Below, one piece after another: positions 1 to 7,420 of a stretch of 10,039 nucleotides of DNA. The stretch is from Halieaceae bacterium (lineage in GTDB: Bacteria > Pseudomonadota > Gammaproteobacteria > Pseudomonadales > Halieaceae), in assembly GCA_002705465.1 (NCBI GenBank), contig PAGS01000016.1:1-10039 (forward strand), read 5' to 3'. Below the pieces are notes generated by a model. It was given only the letters and a program-made list of their open reading frames with translations, had not been told where the DNA came from and did no database searches. The position numbers and the translations under genes were made by a program. How positions within the stretch are numbered: position 1 is the stretch's first letter; each line of letters starts with the position of its first letter.

Positions 1-1035
1 AAAGATCTTTGGACCAAGATGGGTGATCTGGGTCTGCTGGGCATCACCATTCCCGAGCAATACGGTGGCAGCGGCATGGGTTACCTCGCCCATGCGATTG
101 CCATGGAAGAGATCTCCCGCGCCAGCGCTTCGGTCGGTTTGTCTTACGGCGCGCACTCCAATCTATGTCTTAACCAGATTCGGTTGAACGGCTCCGAGGC
201 GCAGCGGGCTCATTATCTGCCGGCGCTTTGCAGCGGAGAACACATCGGGGCGCTGGCCATGTCCGAACCAGGGGCTGGATCTGATGTCGTAGGCATGCGC
301 TTGCGCGCGGAGCGTCAGGGAGATGACTTCATCCTCAATGGCAACAAGATGTGGATCACCAACGGGCCTGATGCCGATGTGTATGTGATCTACGCTAAAA
401 CCGACCCGGAGGCGGGCTCGAAGGGCATCACCGCCTTTATCGTCGAGCGGGATACCAGAGGATTTTCCCGCTCACCCAAACTGGACAAACTTGGCATGCG
501 CGGCTCCAACACCTGTGAGCTGGTGTTCGAGGATTGCGTGATTCCTGCCGATCGGGTGCTGGGAGAGATCGGCAGCGGCGTGCGCGTGCTCATGTCTGGC
601 CTAGACTATGAGCGAGCGGTTCTGTCGGGAGGACCCGTTGGCATTCTGCAGGCTTGCCTTGACGCAGTGCTCCCCTATGTTCATGAACGAGAGCAGTTTG
701 GTCAGCCCATCGGTGAATTCCAGCTGGTACAGGGCAAACTCGCCGATATGTATGCGCGCTGTTCGGCGAGCCGCGCATACCTGTATGCCGTCTGCGAGGC
801 GCTGGATCGCGGCGAGCAAAGTCGTAAAGACGCGGCCGCCGTGATTCTCTACACCGCCGAGGCCGCGACCCAGTCTGCGCTCGATGCGATTCAGCTACTG
901 GGGGGCAACGGGTATATCAATGACTTCCCCACCGGCAGACTGCTCCGCGACGCCAAACTCTACGAAATCGGTGCGGGTACCTCCGAGATTCGACGCATGT
1001 TGGTGGGTCGAGAGCTGTTCTCCGACACTCAGTAA
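1..1035 (+). CDS. liuA: Isovaleryl-CoA dehydrogenase, 5' end outside window
   Basis: FAD-dependent acyl-CoA dehydrogenase that oxidises isovaleryl-CoA to 3-methylcrotonyl-CoA in leucine degradation, passing electrons to ETF. The frame is open from base 1 (K-D-L-W-T-K before the first Met at 19), so the start lies upstream; 344 codons are visible against about 390 for the family. Family-typical segments appear in order: the N-terminal helical part with [20 protein letters not shown], then the hallmark [19 protein letters not shown], the flavin-binding [13 protein letters not shown] and [14 protein letters not shown], then [13 protein letters not shown] and the C-terminal [17 protein letters not shown]. 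The Glu of [12 protein letters not shown] (codon 610-612) sits where isovaleryl-CoA dehydrogenases carry the catalytic base in helix G, unlike short- and medium-chain dehydrogenases, and supports the substrate assignment. liuB (methylcrotonyl-CoA carboxylase), often downstream in liu operons, is absent here; the next genes are convergent. The family call is very secure, the exact substrate fairly so. Confidence 0.93.
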   Translation, partial: KDLWTKMGDLGLLGITIPEQYGGSGMGYLAHAIAMEEISRASASVGLSYGAHSNLCLNQIRLNGSEAQRAHYLPALCSGEHIGALAMSEPGAGSDVVGMRLRAERQGDDFILNGNKMWITNGPDADVYVIYAKTDPEAGSKGITAFIVERDTRGFSRSPKLDKLGMRGSNTCELVFEDCVIPADRVLGEIGSGVRVLMSGLDYERAVLSGGPVGILQACLDAVLPYVHEREQFGQPIGEFQLVQGKLADMYARCSASRAYLYAVCEALDRGEQSRKDAAAVILYTAEAATQSALDAIQLLGGNGYINDFPTGRLLRDAKLYEIGAGTSEIRRMLVGRELFSDTQ

Positions 1036-1075
1036 GGCGGAAAGCGCCCAAATTTGCTATCGAGCGACCGCGTGT

Positions 1076-1669
1076 TCAATCGTCGGAAGCATCCGGTGTG
1101 GTCCCTGTGAGCGAGATAGCGTCCTGTAGCAGCGGCACGCCCAGCGGCACGCCGCTTTGACCGCTGAGTGTCAGAGACTGGCGCAACGATGAAGACAGCG
1201 CAGTGGTGAGCACACGCTGCTGATAAGGCAAGTGCCGCTCACCCTGACGCAGCAGCGCCTCCCAGTTACCGGACTCTTCGAGCTGAGATCTGATACCGGC
1301 GAGATACTGCAACAGGGCGCCATGCACTACCGACCCCTCTACCACCGATGGGTCAAAAGTGAGCGACCACGTCATGTCGTGGCGTAACTGGCAGTGAGCC
1401 ACAAAGGCACCATGCAACCGATGCCCCCATTCCTGTGGCGAAATCAAGGAGAGTTGCCATCGGCGCTCGCTCAGATATAGGTAGTAGGTATGTCCCGGCG
1501 CTACGCGAAAGCCAAAGGCCGCAGAAAGCACCAGCGCCGACCAACAGTAGTCCTCTGCCGCTTCATCGCTGGACTTTGACCGCAGCTGAGCAGGAGACGC
1601 AGCCTGCAGATCCTGTAAGACCAGCACCAGGCCTTTGTCCTGATGGGTGTTTTTCTCTCGCGCTGACAC
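1076..1669 (-). CDS. DUF2452 (C1orf50-like) protein of unknown function
   Basis: 197-residue soluble protein with no signal peptide or membrane segment. Its central part (about residues 57-100) has APGHTYYLYLSERRWQLSLI, then SPQEWG, then a CQLRHDMTW motif. From memory this matches the core of the DUF2452 family, which includes human C1orf50 (PGxxYYLY...ISPxEWG...LxHDLSW). No biochemical function is established for this family, so none is assigned. The C-terminal half is helical and Leu/Gln-rich. The start is GTG at 1667-1669, chosen because AGAGG lies 7 bases upstream and the N-terminal S-x-R-E-K-N-T-H-Q-D-K-G-L pattern resembles bacterial members. It lies 80 bp downstream of the hotdog thioesterase on the same strand and is probably co-transcribed with it. 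It converges with the acyl-CoA dehydrogenase gene, with 40 bp between the two stops. Confidence 0.8.
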   Translation of the reverse strand: MSAREKNTHQDKGLVLVLQDLQAASPAQLRSKSSDEAAEDYCWSALVLSAAFGFRVAPGHTYYLYLSERRWQLSLISPQEWGHRLHGAFVAHCQLRHDMTWSLTFDPSVVEGSVVHGALLQYLAGIRSQLEESGNWEALLRQGERHLPYQQRVLTTALSSSLRQSLTLSGQSGVPLGVPLLQDAISLTGTTPDASDD

Positions 1670-1676
1670 AGGATGA

Positions 1677-1681
1677 CCTCT
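1677..1681 (-). promoter_or_regulatory. Ribosome binding site deciding a GTG start
   Basis: AGAGG on the minus strand, 7 bases before the GTG at 1669-1667. It supports GTG as the start of the DUF2452 gene, since there is no ATG at a suitable position in that frame. Confidence 0.5.
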
Positions 1682-1749
1682 GGCTTAATGGACTCAAGTC
1701 TGATCCATTGACCAGTCAGTTCCAACACAGATACGTCGAGGCTTGGCGT

Positions 1750-2172
1750 TCAGGCCAACTCGGGGTGCCTTGCCAAAACCGAAGCCTTGAAATCAGGGGG
1801 CATGGGGCGACTTTTGCGAGTCTGCTTGTCGACAAATACGTAGGTAAAACTGCCGCGGCCGGCGGTTTCTTCGGTTCGAATATTGCGCATGGTGAAACCG
1901 ATGATAATACTCGAATTGCCGACTCGCTCTGCTGCAACTTCAACTTCGAGCGTATCCCCGGCCAGACTCTCACCCAGAAAATCCATGTTGGCATTGACGG
2001 TAAACGTCAAAAAATCGGGACCGACCACGTCGGCGACATCGAGACCCAATTCATTCCAATATTCCCCCAATACCTCGTCAGCGAATACGAAGTAGTTGCC
2101 AAAAAAGGCATGGCCATTGGCGTCGGTATCGGCGAAGCGCACTTTGATCGTGCCGCGGTAGGGGTTTGACAT
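1750..2172 (-). CDS. Hotdog-fold acyl-CoA thioesterase, 4HBT family
   Basis: 140-residue cytosolic protein of the 4-hydroxybenzoyl-CoA thioesterase/YbgC-like family, expected to hydrolyse an acyl-CoA thioester to free acid and CoA. The N-terminal catalytic motif is complete: VRFADTDANGHAFFGNYF at residues 11-28, with Asp17 in the position of the 4HBT catalytic Asp and Gly20-His21 starting the long hotdog helix. The rest follows the fold (TFTVNANMDFLGESLAGDTL, then alternating beta strands to a charged C-terminus), and the length is normal. The start is ATG at 2170-2172, with GGGAG about 7 bases upstream. It is the first gene of a probable two-gene unit with the DUF2452 gene, divergent from the cytochrome c gene. 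The substrate cannot be read from sequence; nearby acyl-CoA genes make an aliphatic or branched acyl-CoA plausible. Confidence 0.88.
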   Translation of the reverse strand: MSNPYRGTIKVRFADTDANGHAFFGNYFVFADEVLGEYWNELGLDVADVVGPDFLTFTVNANMDFLGESLAGDTLEVEVAAERVGNSSIIIGFTMRNIRTEETAGRGSFTYVFVDKQTRKSRPMPPDFKASVLARHPELA

Positions 2173-2216
2173 CAGAAAGCTCCCGTCTCAATGGGTGGCA
2201 GTACAAGTGAGCCCGA

Positions 2217-2245
2217 AGTATGACGGCTTGCCGCCGCAGGGTCAC
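2217..2245 (-). promoter_or_regulatory. Possible sigma-70 promoter for the thioesterase unit
   Basis: On the minus strand, GTGACC (complement of 2240-2245) is followed after 17 bases by CATACT (complement of 2217-2222). Each hexamer has 4 of 6 matches to the sigma-70 consensus, with ideal spacing, 45 bases before the thioesterase ATG. This is a by-eye match and could be coincidental. Confidence 0.28.
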
Positions 2246-2303
2246 TGTAAAACCGCTGCGCGGCGGGGCACGCGTGAAATAGTCCACAGCCCATGGCGGG
2301 AAC

Positions 2304-2333
2304 CTGTCATCTTCCGAGCAGAAGCCTTATCAT
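2304..2333 (+). promoter_or_regulatory. Possible sigma-70 promoter for cytochrome c-acylase unit
   Basis: CTGTCA at 2304-2309 (4 of 6 against TTGACA), an 18-base spacer, and TATCAT at 2328-2333 (5 of 6 against TATAAT). Transcription would start near 2340 and give a leader of about 48 bases before the cytochrome ATG at 2388, which has AGGGA 7 bases upstream. The -10 match is good and the -35 is mediocre. Confidence 0.35.
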
Positions 2334-2387
2334 TCCGCGTTTTCTTATGGGCTGCCCAGCACCATCAAATCAATCAGGGATCGCTGC

Positions 2388-2825
2388 ATGAATACCACAT
2401 CGCTTATCGCCGCTTTTGTTGTCGTTGTATCGGGTTTGATTTGGGCCGGCACCCAACGCAACAACGCGGACTGGACGGGCAATCGCAACCAGTGTGTGGG
2501 TGAGTGCTACGAGGACTGGAAAGCGGAGAATGGCGGGAGCATCGCAGCTGTCGAGGAGGCGAAGCAACTCGCGTTAGCCGCCGCCTCACCTGCTGCGCTG
2601 GGAAAGAAATACTATGGGCAATGCATCGCCTGTCACGGAAGTCGTGGCGAGGGCGGTATAGGGCCCATGCTGGCAGGGCAAGCGGATTCGGATATCGTCG
2701 CGAAGCTGACGGCTTATCGGGCTGGCGAAGAACGCGGTGCGCAATCAGCCATGATGTATCCGGTGGCTAAACCCATGACCGATCAAGACATCGAAAATCT
2801 CGCCTCTTACGTATCAGGTTTGTGA
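2388..2825 (+). CDS. Membrane-anchored class I monohaem cytochrome c
   Basis: 145-residue c-type cytochrome expected in the periplasm, carrying electrons between respiratory complexes or to a dehydrogenase. Residues 5-21 (LIAAFVVVVSGLIWAGT) form one hydrophobic segment with no clear cleavage site, so it is either an N-terminal anchor or a signal peptide. The haem-binding site is CIACH (Cys79, Cys82, His83). The distal part EGGIGPMLAGQ...YRAGEERGAQSAMM...MTDQDIENLASYVSGL is typical of the c4/c5/c553 type, with Met122 or Met123 the likely sixth iron ligand. Between anchor and haem domain lies a ~40-residue linker with an unusual CVGECYEDW pair of cysteines (Cys36 and Cys40, CX3C, no His), which is not a haem site. 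The start is ATG 2388 with AGGGA 7 bases upstream. Its TGA overlaps the GTG of the acylase gene. Confidence 0.9.
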   Translation: MNTTSLIAAFVVVVSGLIWAGTQRNNADWTGNRNQCVGECYEDWKAENGGSIAAVEEAKQLALAAASPAALGKKYYGQCIACHGSRGEGGIGPMLAGQADSDIVAKLTAYRAGEERGAQSAMMYPVAKPMTDQDIENLASYVSGL

Positions 2826-5011
2826 GTTGCACTGCGCGCGACAACAGACCGTTCTTCATTTTTACAGGCACCCCACAGGGGCCCTGCGACGCGCTTGCGC
2901 GCACTGGTAGGGTGTCCCGTCCTTCCTACACGAGAGGCCTGCCCTACTCTCTGATCACATGGCTACTGGGCAGTTTCCTGTTACTGGTCAGCGCGATCAG
3001 CCAGGCCTGGGAGGCGTCAATTGAGCGAGATGCGTTGGGCGTGCCCCACATCTATGGCGAGACCGACGCCGACATGGCGTTTGGCGTGGCATGGGCTCAA
3101 GCGGAGGACGGTTGGGAAATACTCGAGGAAACCCTCCCCTACTATCGCGGCACTGCGGCGAGCTACTTCGGCCGGGACGCTGCGGTCACCGATTACCTCA
3201 TCGAGTGGCTGGGGTTCTGGGAAACGATCGAGAGCGATTATGAGCGTGTGCTGAAGCCAGAGACGCGTGCATATCTGGACGCCTTTGCCGCCGGTTTCAA
3301 TACATTTGCGGCAAAGTACCCTGAACGCGTCTCCCTCGACGTCTTGCCTGTCACACCGCAGGACGTGATTGCCGCCCATATGTTCCGGCATCTTCTCTTC
3401 TACGGGTTCGAGAAGCCACTCACGGCATTGCGCGCGGAGACACGTCAGTTTGAGATCAGCGATGCACCCGCCTTACCCGCGACCGCCATCACGCTGGGCT
3501 CAAACGCCACGGCGATAGCACCCTCGCGAAGCCTCGATGGCTCGACAATGTTGATGATCAATTCTCATCAACCGCTGACTGGCCCGGTCTCTTGGTACGA
3601 AGTCCACCTGCAAAGCGGCGAGGGCCTCAATGTCATGGGAGGTCTGTTTATCGGCGCGCCAACGCTCGGGGTGGGTTTCAATGAACATCACGGTTGGGGG
3701 GCGACCGTTAATCAGCCGGACTTGGTTGACGTGTTTGTGCTGGATACAGACCCCGATGACGAGAACCGTTACCGGTTGGACGGCGAGTGGCATGAACTTG
3801 AAGCTTTTGAGATCCGCATCAAAGTGAAGTTATGGGGGTGGCTACCCTGGACGGTCAAGGAGATCGGGTATCGTTCGGTTCACGGGCCCGTCATGAAGAC
3901 TGATCATGGTACTTATGCCATACGCTATGCGGGTATGGGGGAAATCCGGCAGGTAGAGCAGTGGTTGGCCATGAGCGCTGCGCGCTCATTCGATGAATGG
4001 CGCAATGCGATGGCACTACAACACATTGCCAGCTTCAATTTTGTCTACGCCAATGCTGACGGCGACATCCATTTCATTCACAACGCTATGATGCCAGACC
4101 GCGCAGCCGGATGGCGATGGGATCAATATCTGCCCGGCGATCGTAGCGATTTGATCTGGGATCGCTATCTGCCACTTGAGAGTCTACCCAGCATCACCAA
4201 CCCCCCCTCGGGCTACCTTCACAGCGCCAACCAGTCGCCATTTCAAATTAGTGCCGAGGGGAGCAATCCCGCTATTTCAGCCTATCCCAAGGAGAGTGGC
4301 TGGCCGACCAGAATGACCAATCGCGCAGTCCGCGGGCTCGAGCTGCTCAATGCTGACAGTGCCATCTCATTCGACGAGTTCAGTGACATCAAGCACGACA
4401 ATGCCTACTCACCGGATTACCGCGGCTACCGCTATCTTGCTCTAGTGGCCGACCTGAAGCCAAACAGTCCAGAGGAAGCGGACGCCATCGCGCTGATTGG
4501 CGGATGGAATCTCCAAACTGACAAACAAAATCGCCACGCGGCACTTGGAGTCTGCATTTTGCTTGAAGAGTGGCAGGCCGAGAGGTCGCAAGTCGCACTG
4601 CCTGACGCCCGCGAAACCCTGCATCAGTGCATGAAGTCTGTCCGAGACGTGTCGGGTCGTCTCGATCCTGAGTGGGGCTCGGTACAACAACACGGCAGGG
4701 GCGACCGTAAGTGGGACGCAGCAGGTGGGCCCGACACCTTACGCGCCATGTACGCCGAGAGGCTCGATGAGAAAGATGATCACCTCACCGTGGTGGCAGG
4801 CGATGGCCTTTATTACCTGATTGAATGGACCGCAGATGGACGTCACAACATCCAAGGCACGCATCAGTACGGCAGCCACATGACGGACGCCTCATCAACC
4901 CACTACCTCGATCAGGCTGAGGACTTCTCAAGAGAAATGATGAGGTCACCCGGGTTCTACCCTGAGAACCGATCTACGATCTCTCGGCGCTACATCGTCT
5001 CGGGGCCTTAA
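2822..5011 (+). CDS. Penicillin acylase family (Ntn-hydrolase), secreted
   Basis: Precursor of an Ntn-hydrolase that cleaves an amide between an acyl chain and an amine; relatives include penicillin G/V-type acylases, aculeacin A acylase and PvdQ/QuiP-type acyl-homoserine-lactone acylases. Layout in GTG-2822 numbering: hydrophobic signal core about 42-60 ending SAISQA (cleavage near residue 62); alpha chain opening IERDALGVPHIYGETDADMA; self-cleavage site ITLG/SNAT giving nucleophile Ser227 as the beta-chain N-terminus; then WYEVHL, GFNEHHGWGATVNQPDLVDV and FNFVYANADGDIHF, whose Asn406 fits the conserved oxyanion Asn. The total of 729 residues is normal for a heterodimer precursor. The GTG at 2822 overlaps the cytochrome stop (GTGA), suggesting translational coupling. 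The 30 residues before Val31 look unlike a signal n-region, and an in-frame GTG at 2912 would give a conventional signal peptide; neither site has a strong ribosome binding site. The substrate is unknown; the family is secure. Confidence 0.9.
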   Translation: MSCTARDNRPFFIFTGTPQGPCDALARTGRVSRPSYTRGLPYSLITWLLGSFLLLVSAISQAWEASIERDALGVPHIYGETDADMAFGVAWAQAEDGWEILEETLPYYRGTAASYFGRDAAVTDYLIEWLGFWETIESDYERVLKPETRAYLDAFAAGFNTFAAKYPERVSLDVLPVTPQDVIAAHMFRHLLFYGFEKPLTALRAETRQFEISDAPALPATAITLGSNATAIAPSRSLDGSTMLMINSHQPLTGPVSWYEVHLQSGEGLNVMGGLFIGAPTLGVGFNEHHGWGATVNQPDLVDVFVLDTDPDDENRYRLDGEWHELEAFEIRIKVKLWGWLPWTVKEIGYRSVHGPVMKTDHGTYAIRYAGMGEIRQVEQWLAMSAARSFDEWRNAMALQHIASFNFVYANADGDIHFIHNAMMPDRAAGWRWDQYLPGDRSDLIWDRYLPLESLPSITNPPSGYLHSANQSPFQISAEGSNPAISAYPKESGWPTRMTNRAVRGLELLNADSAISFDEFSDIKHDNAYSPDYRGYRYLALVADLKPNSPEEADAIALIGGWNLQTDKQNRHAALGVCILLEEWQAERSQVALPDARETLHQCMKSVRDVSGRLDPEWGSVQQHGRGDRKWDAAGGPDTLRAMYAERLDEKDDHLTVVAGDGLYYLIEWTADGRHNIQGTHQYGSHMTDASSTHYLDQAEDFSREMMRSPGFYPENRSTISRRYIVSGP

Positions 5012-5114
5012 ACCCAGAGTGGGCGGATACTGGTCCCGCGTACTGTGCCGCTTGGCCTAAAGCATTGGGGCGCGTCTGGTCCGACGAGGCCTTGCGCAGC
5101 GGGTTGTCCCGGTC

Positions 5115-7109
5115 CTATAGGCGATTTGCCAGCTCGTAGGCTTCCCGTGTCGTTGCCAGCAGCGAACGAGGTGCCCGACAATCCCCCGCCAGTATTACCT
5201 CAAGTCCGGCGGCCTCCAGTGGCGCCTGTAACGCGTTATTTGGAATTCGGCTGCTCGCGTGTGTCACAGCGACAACGTTGTCAATAATGTGCGTCGCATC
5301 ACTGTAGACGTTGCGCAGCTGTAGCTGGGCCTCTTCCAAGGCATCGAGGCTCACTGGCTCCACATTGCAGCGTATCTCAACGCCCAGATCATGGAGTCGC
5401 TGATAGATTCCCTGCCGGTTGATCAGTGACACGTCATGGCCGATCCGCTCTCTGGACGTCACGATCGTGACGGCGGTGAAGCGCTTTGCCAGCAATTGAG
5501 CAATGGCGTAAGTCATCTCGGAGTGATCCTGATCAACAAGCACGGCGCGGCCCTCGGTCACGTCGTGGCGCTCGAGCAGGTCAGCCGCCATCTCTCTGGC
5601 ACTGGGGATCAAACCTGACATAGCCCATTCATCGTCAAGCCAGGGAGGCTGCCCGCTCCGCGAGCCCGTTGCCAAAATCACCTGGTCCGGCCTCAGAGCC
5701 AGTATATCCTCCGCAGCCGCTTGCCGGCCCAGAGTGAACTCCACCCCGTATCTCACCGCCATCAGGTATTGATAGTTGTAGACGCTCGACAGATTTTCCC
5801 CTCCGGGAAGCGCGGCATGAAGCGAGGTTTTTCCACCCACTCGCTCGTAATCTCCAACCACGCTCACTCGGTGCCCTTTGCGGGCCGCGGTATGGGCCGC
5901 CTCCAATGCGGCCACGCCAGTGCCCACCACCACAATATGTTTTGGGCTGTCTACCGTGGTTGGTTGCCAATCATGTTCGTCAACGCTACCGACCCGAGGA
6001 TTGTTATCGCATTCGAGCCCACTTCCGTCGATGATGCTACGCCAACAGGTATTGCAAGAGACGCAGTAGCGGATATCAGCCTCCCTGCCCTGCTCGCTTT
6101 TTCTCGGAAAGGAAGGATCAGTGATCAACGGGCGTCCCAGAAATACCAGATCTGCCGTGCCGTCACTGAGGGCTGTCTCGCACTCGTTGGGATCCGTGAT
6201 GTAACCGATTGCACCAGTCGGTATGTCCGGAGCCGCTTGACGAAGGGCTGCGATGTCGGACAGATAAGGGTGCCGCTCTCCGTGCGCATCGGGCAGGTGT
6301 CGATACAGTGAGCGCGCGTGCGCACCCCATACCCAAGTCCAGCTGTCGAACTCAGCGCGCTGCTCCGCTAGCCGTCCGGCGATCTCTTTGGCAAGCTCCA
6401 GACCAATACCGCCCGGGACGCCATCGTCAGCAGGAAGCTTGAGCCCGATAATGAAGGGGTACCCGCACTCGGCGCGAATGGCGCTGATCAGCTGACGCAG
6501 GAACCGCGTCCGTCCGGCTAGATCCCCGCCATAGTCGTCTTGCCGTCGATTCGACCACGGGGATAAAAACTGGTGGAAGAGATGCCCATGCCCGGCTGAG
6601 ATTTCGACCCCGGCGAAACCGGCCGATTGCAGCCGCGCGCACCCCCTCGCCCAGTCACCAATCATGTCCTCGATTTCCATCGCGCTGAGCTCAGCGGGCA
6701 CGGTCCAACTCAAATCATCCGGTAATGCCGAGGCCCCCACCGCACCATCATTTCGGCCCACGGAATGACGGCCCCGCCCCGAATCCTGCACCTGCCCCAT
6801 CAACAAGGCGCCTTCAGCCGAGACGGTGTCGGCGGCGAGCTTCAGTTGATCCAGACCTGCATCATCCCAAGCGCGCAATCGACTGGACAATCGATTGTGC
6901 GCCGTCATGGCGATGGGCTCCGTGATGATTGCAGCCGCGCCCCCCGCCGCCCTCGACCGATAGTAATTCAGCAGCTTCTCGCTGGGCGCGTGGTTCACCA
7001 CATACTGCGTCACGATCGACGCATGGATGATCCGATTCCGCAGCGTATATCCACCCAACTCAAAGACGCTGAAAAGGTTGGGGTAAAAAGGATTGGTCAT
7101 TGCGCGCAT
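5115..7109 (-). CDS. OYE/2,4-dienoyl-CoA reductase-type FMN/Fe-S oxidoreductase
   Basis: 664-residue cytosolic flavoenzyme with the architecture of FadH (2,4-dienoyl-CoA reductase) and trimethylamine dehydrogenase. Residues about 10-340 form the FMN-binding TIM barrel (LRNRIIHASIVTQY; HGHLFHQFLSPWSNRRQDDYGG at 174-195; LVFLGRPLITDPSF near 325). A complete 4Fe-4S ligand set follows: Cys349, Cys352, Cys355 and Cys367 (C-x2-C-x2-C-x11-C). Then comes a Rossmann NAD(P)/FAD domain, HIVVVGTGVAALEAA, from 391, and a C-terminal part ending ILAGDCRAPRSLLATTREA, typical of FAD closure. It therefore probably reduces an activated double bond of an acyl-CoA or enone using NAD(P)H, or oxidises an amine. In the barrel motif usually read HGYLLHQFLSP the Tyr is His176, so the FadH-type proton donor is changed and the substrate is uncertain. 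The start is ATG 7107-7109; a second Met is codon 4. It converges with the acylase gene and is divergent from the RedY/HapK-like gene. Confidence 0.88.
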   Translation of the reverse strand: MRAMTNPFYPNLFSVFELGGYTLRNRIIHASIVTQYVVNHAPSEKLLNYYRSRAAGGAAAIITEPIAMTAHNRLSSRLRAWDDAGLDQLKLAADTVSAEGALLMGQVQDSGRGRHSVGRNDGAVGASALPDDLSWTVPAELSAMEIEDMIGDWARGCARLQSAGFAGVEISAGHGHLFHQFLSPWSNRRQDDYGGDLAGRTRFLRQLISAIRAECGYPFIIGLKLPADDGVPGGIGLELAKEIAGRLAEQRAEFDSWTWVWGAHARSLYRHLPDAHGERHPYLSDIAALRQAAPDIPTGAIGYITDPNECETALSDGTADLVFLGRPLITDPSFPRKSEQGREADIRYCVSCNTCWRSIIDGSGLECDNNPRVGSVDEHDWQPTTVDSPKHIVVVGTGVAALEAAHTAARKGHRVSVVGDYERVGGKTSLHAALPGGENLSSVYNYQYLMAVRYGVEFTLGRQAAAEDILALRPDQVILATGSRSGQPPWLDDEWAMSGLIPSAREMAADLLERHDVTEGRAVLVDQDHSEMTYAIAQLLAKRFTAVTIVTSRERIGHDVSLINRQGIYQRLHDLGVEIRCNVEPVSLDALEEAQLQLRNVYSDATHIIDNVVAVTHASSRIPNNALQAPLEAAGLEVILAGDCRAPRSLLATTREAYELANRL

Positions 7110-7164
7110 CGCCCACCCAAGACCAGCCGATGCAGAGAGACCTTAATCTTCAATTGATTCCACT

Positions 7165-7180
7165 CTGGCACCAATGCCAG
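7165..7180. repeat. Inverted repeat, candidate operator
   Basis: Perfect 6-bp arms CTGGCA and TGCCAG around CCAA, 56 bp upstream of the oxidoreductase start and 240 bp upstream of the RedY/HapK-like start. The dyad is compatible with a dimeric repressor or activator site. There is no regulator gene in the window to pair it with, and a chance dyad of this size is possible. Confidence 0.3.
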
Positions 7181-7409
7181 GGAGCAATGATGATCCCTCA
7201 GCACACCCAGGGTTACCCAGATGGCGCAGGGATGCCCTCATTTTGCTTTGATGTGATCGACTCATGTCAGCCCTTGGAGGATCGCGGTTTTGGTTTGATG
7301 ATATGTTTAAGTCCCGGAAAGAGACAAGGATGGCAGGGTTTGTGACTGACACCAACAGACCCACCGAACTAGCCTGGCTGGAGGCGGACCGGCGCGAGGA
7401 ACTCAGAGC

Positions 7410-7415
7410 AAGGAG
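7410..7415 (+). promoter_or_regulatory. Strong Shine-Dalgarno site
   Basis: AAGGAG, 5 bases before the ATG at 7421, fixes the start of the RedY/HapK-like gene. It is the best ribosome binding site in the window and, through the ATGA overlap, would also feed ribosomes to the following ThDP-enzyme gene. Confidence 0.7.
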
Positions 7416-7420
7416 AGACC

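Larger units (their letters stand above)
7110..7420. other. 311-bp divergent intergenic region, no credible gene
   Basis: Lies between the oxidoreductase (minus strand) and the RedY/HapK-like gene (plus strand). Short open frames on both strands have no recognisable protein features. It holds several small inverted repeats: CTGGCA-CCAA-TGCCAG at 7165-7180, AGGGA...TCCCT at 7179-7198 with a 10-base centre, AGGG-ATG-CCCT at 7228-7238, and the 8-bp palindrome TCAATTGA at 7150-7157. A weak plus-strand promoter-like pair is TTGGAG, 17 bases, GATGAT, in the region around 7274-7303. The length and clustered dyads suggest a shared control region for the two divergent units, but this is inference. Confidence 0.45.

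Noticed and set aside
1036..1048. Possible terminator hairpin GGCG-GAAAG-CGCC after the acyl-CoA dehydrogenase
   Set aside because: The stem is only 4 bp and no T-run follows on either strand, so it is too weak to call.
1435..2169. 244-codon open frame on the plus strand
   Set aside because: It is antisense to both the thioesterase and the DUF2452 genes, which have clear family motifs. The frame has no recognisable domain and comes from GC-rich codon bias.
5721..6311. 196-codon open frame on the plus strand
   Set aside because: It is entirely antisense to the Rossmann and Fe-S part of the oxidoreductase, whose protein is plainly real. The antisense product has no family features.
7143..7364. 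Short minus-strand frame in the divergent spacer
   Set aside because: 73 codons with no homology that I recognise; it runs through the dyad cluster and would lie just upstream of the oxidoreductase. Not supported as a gene.
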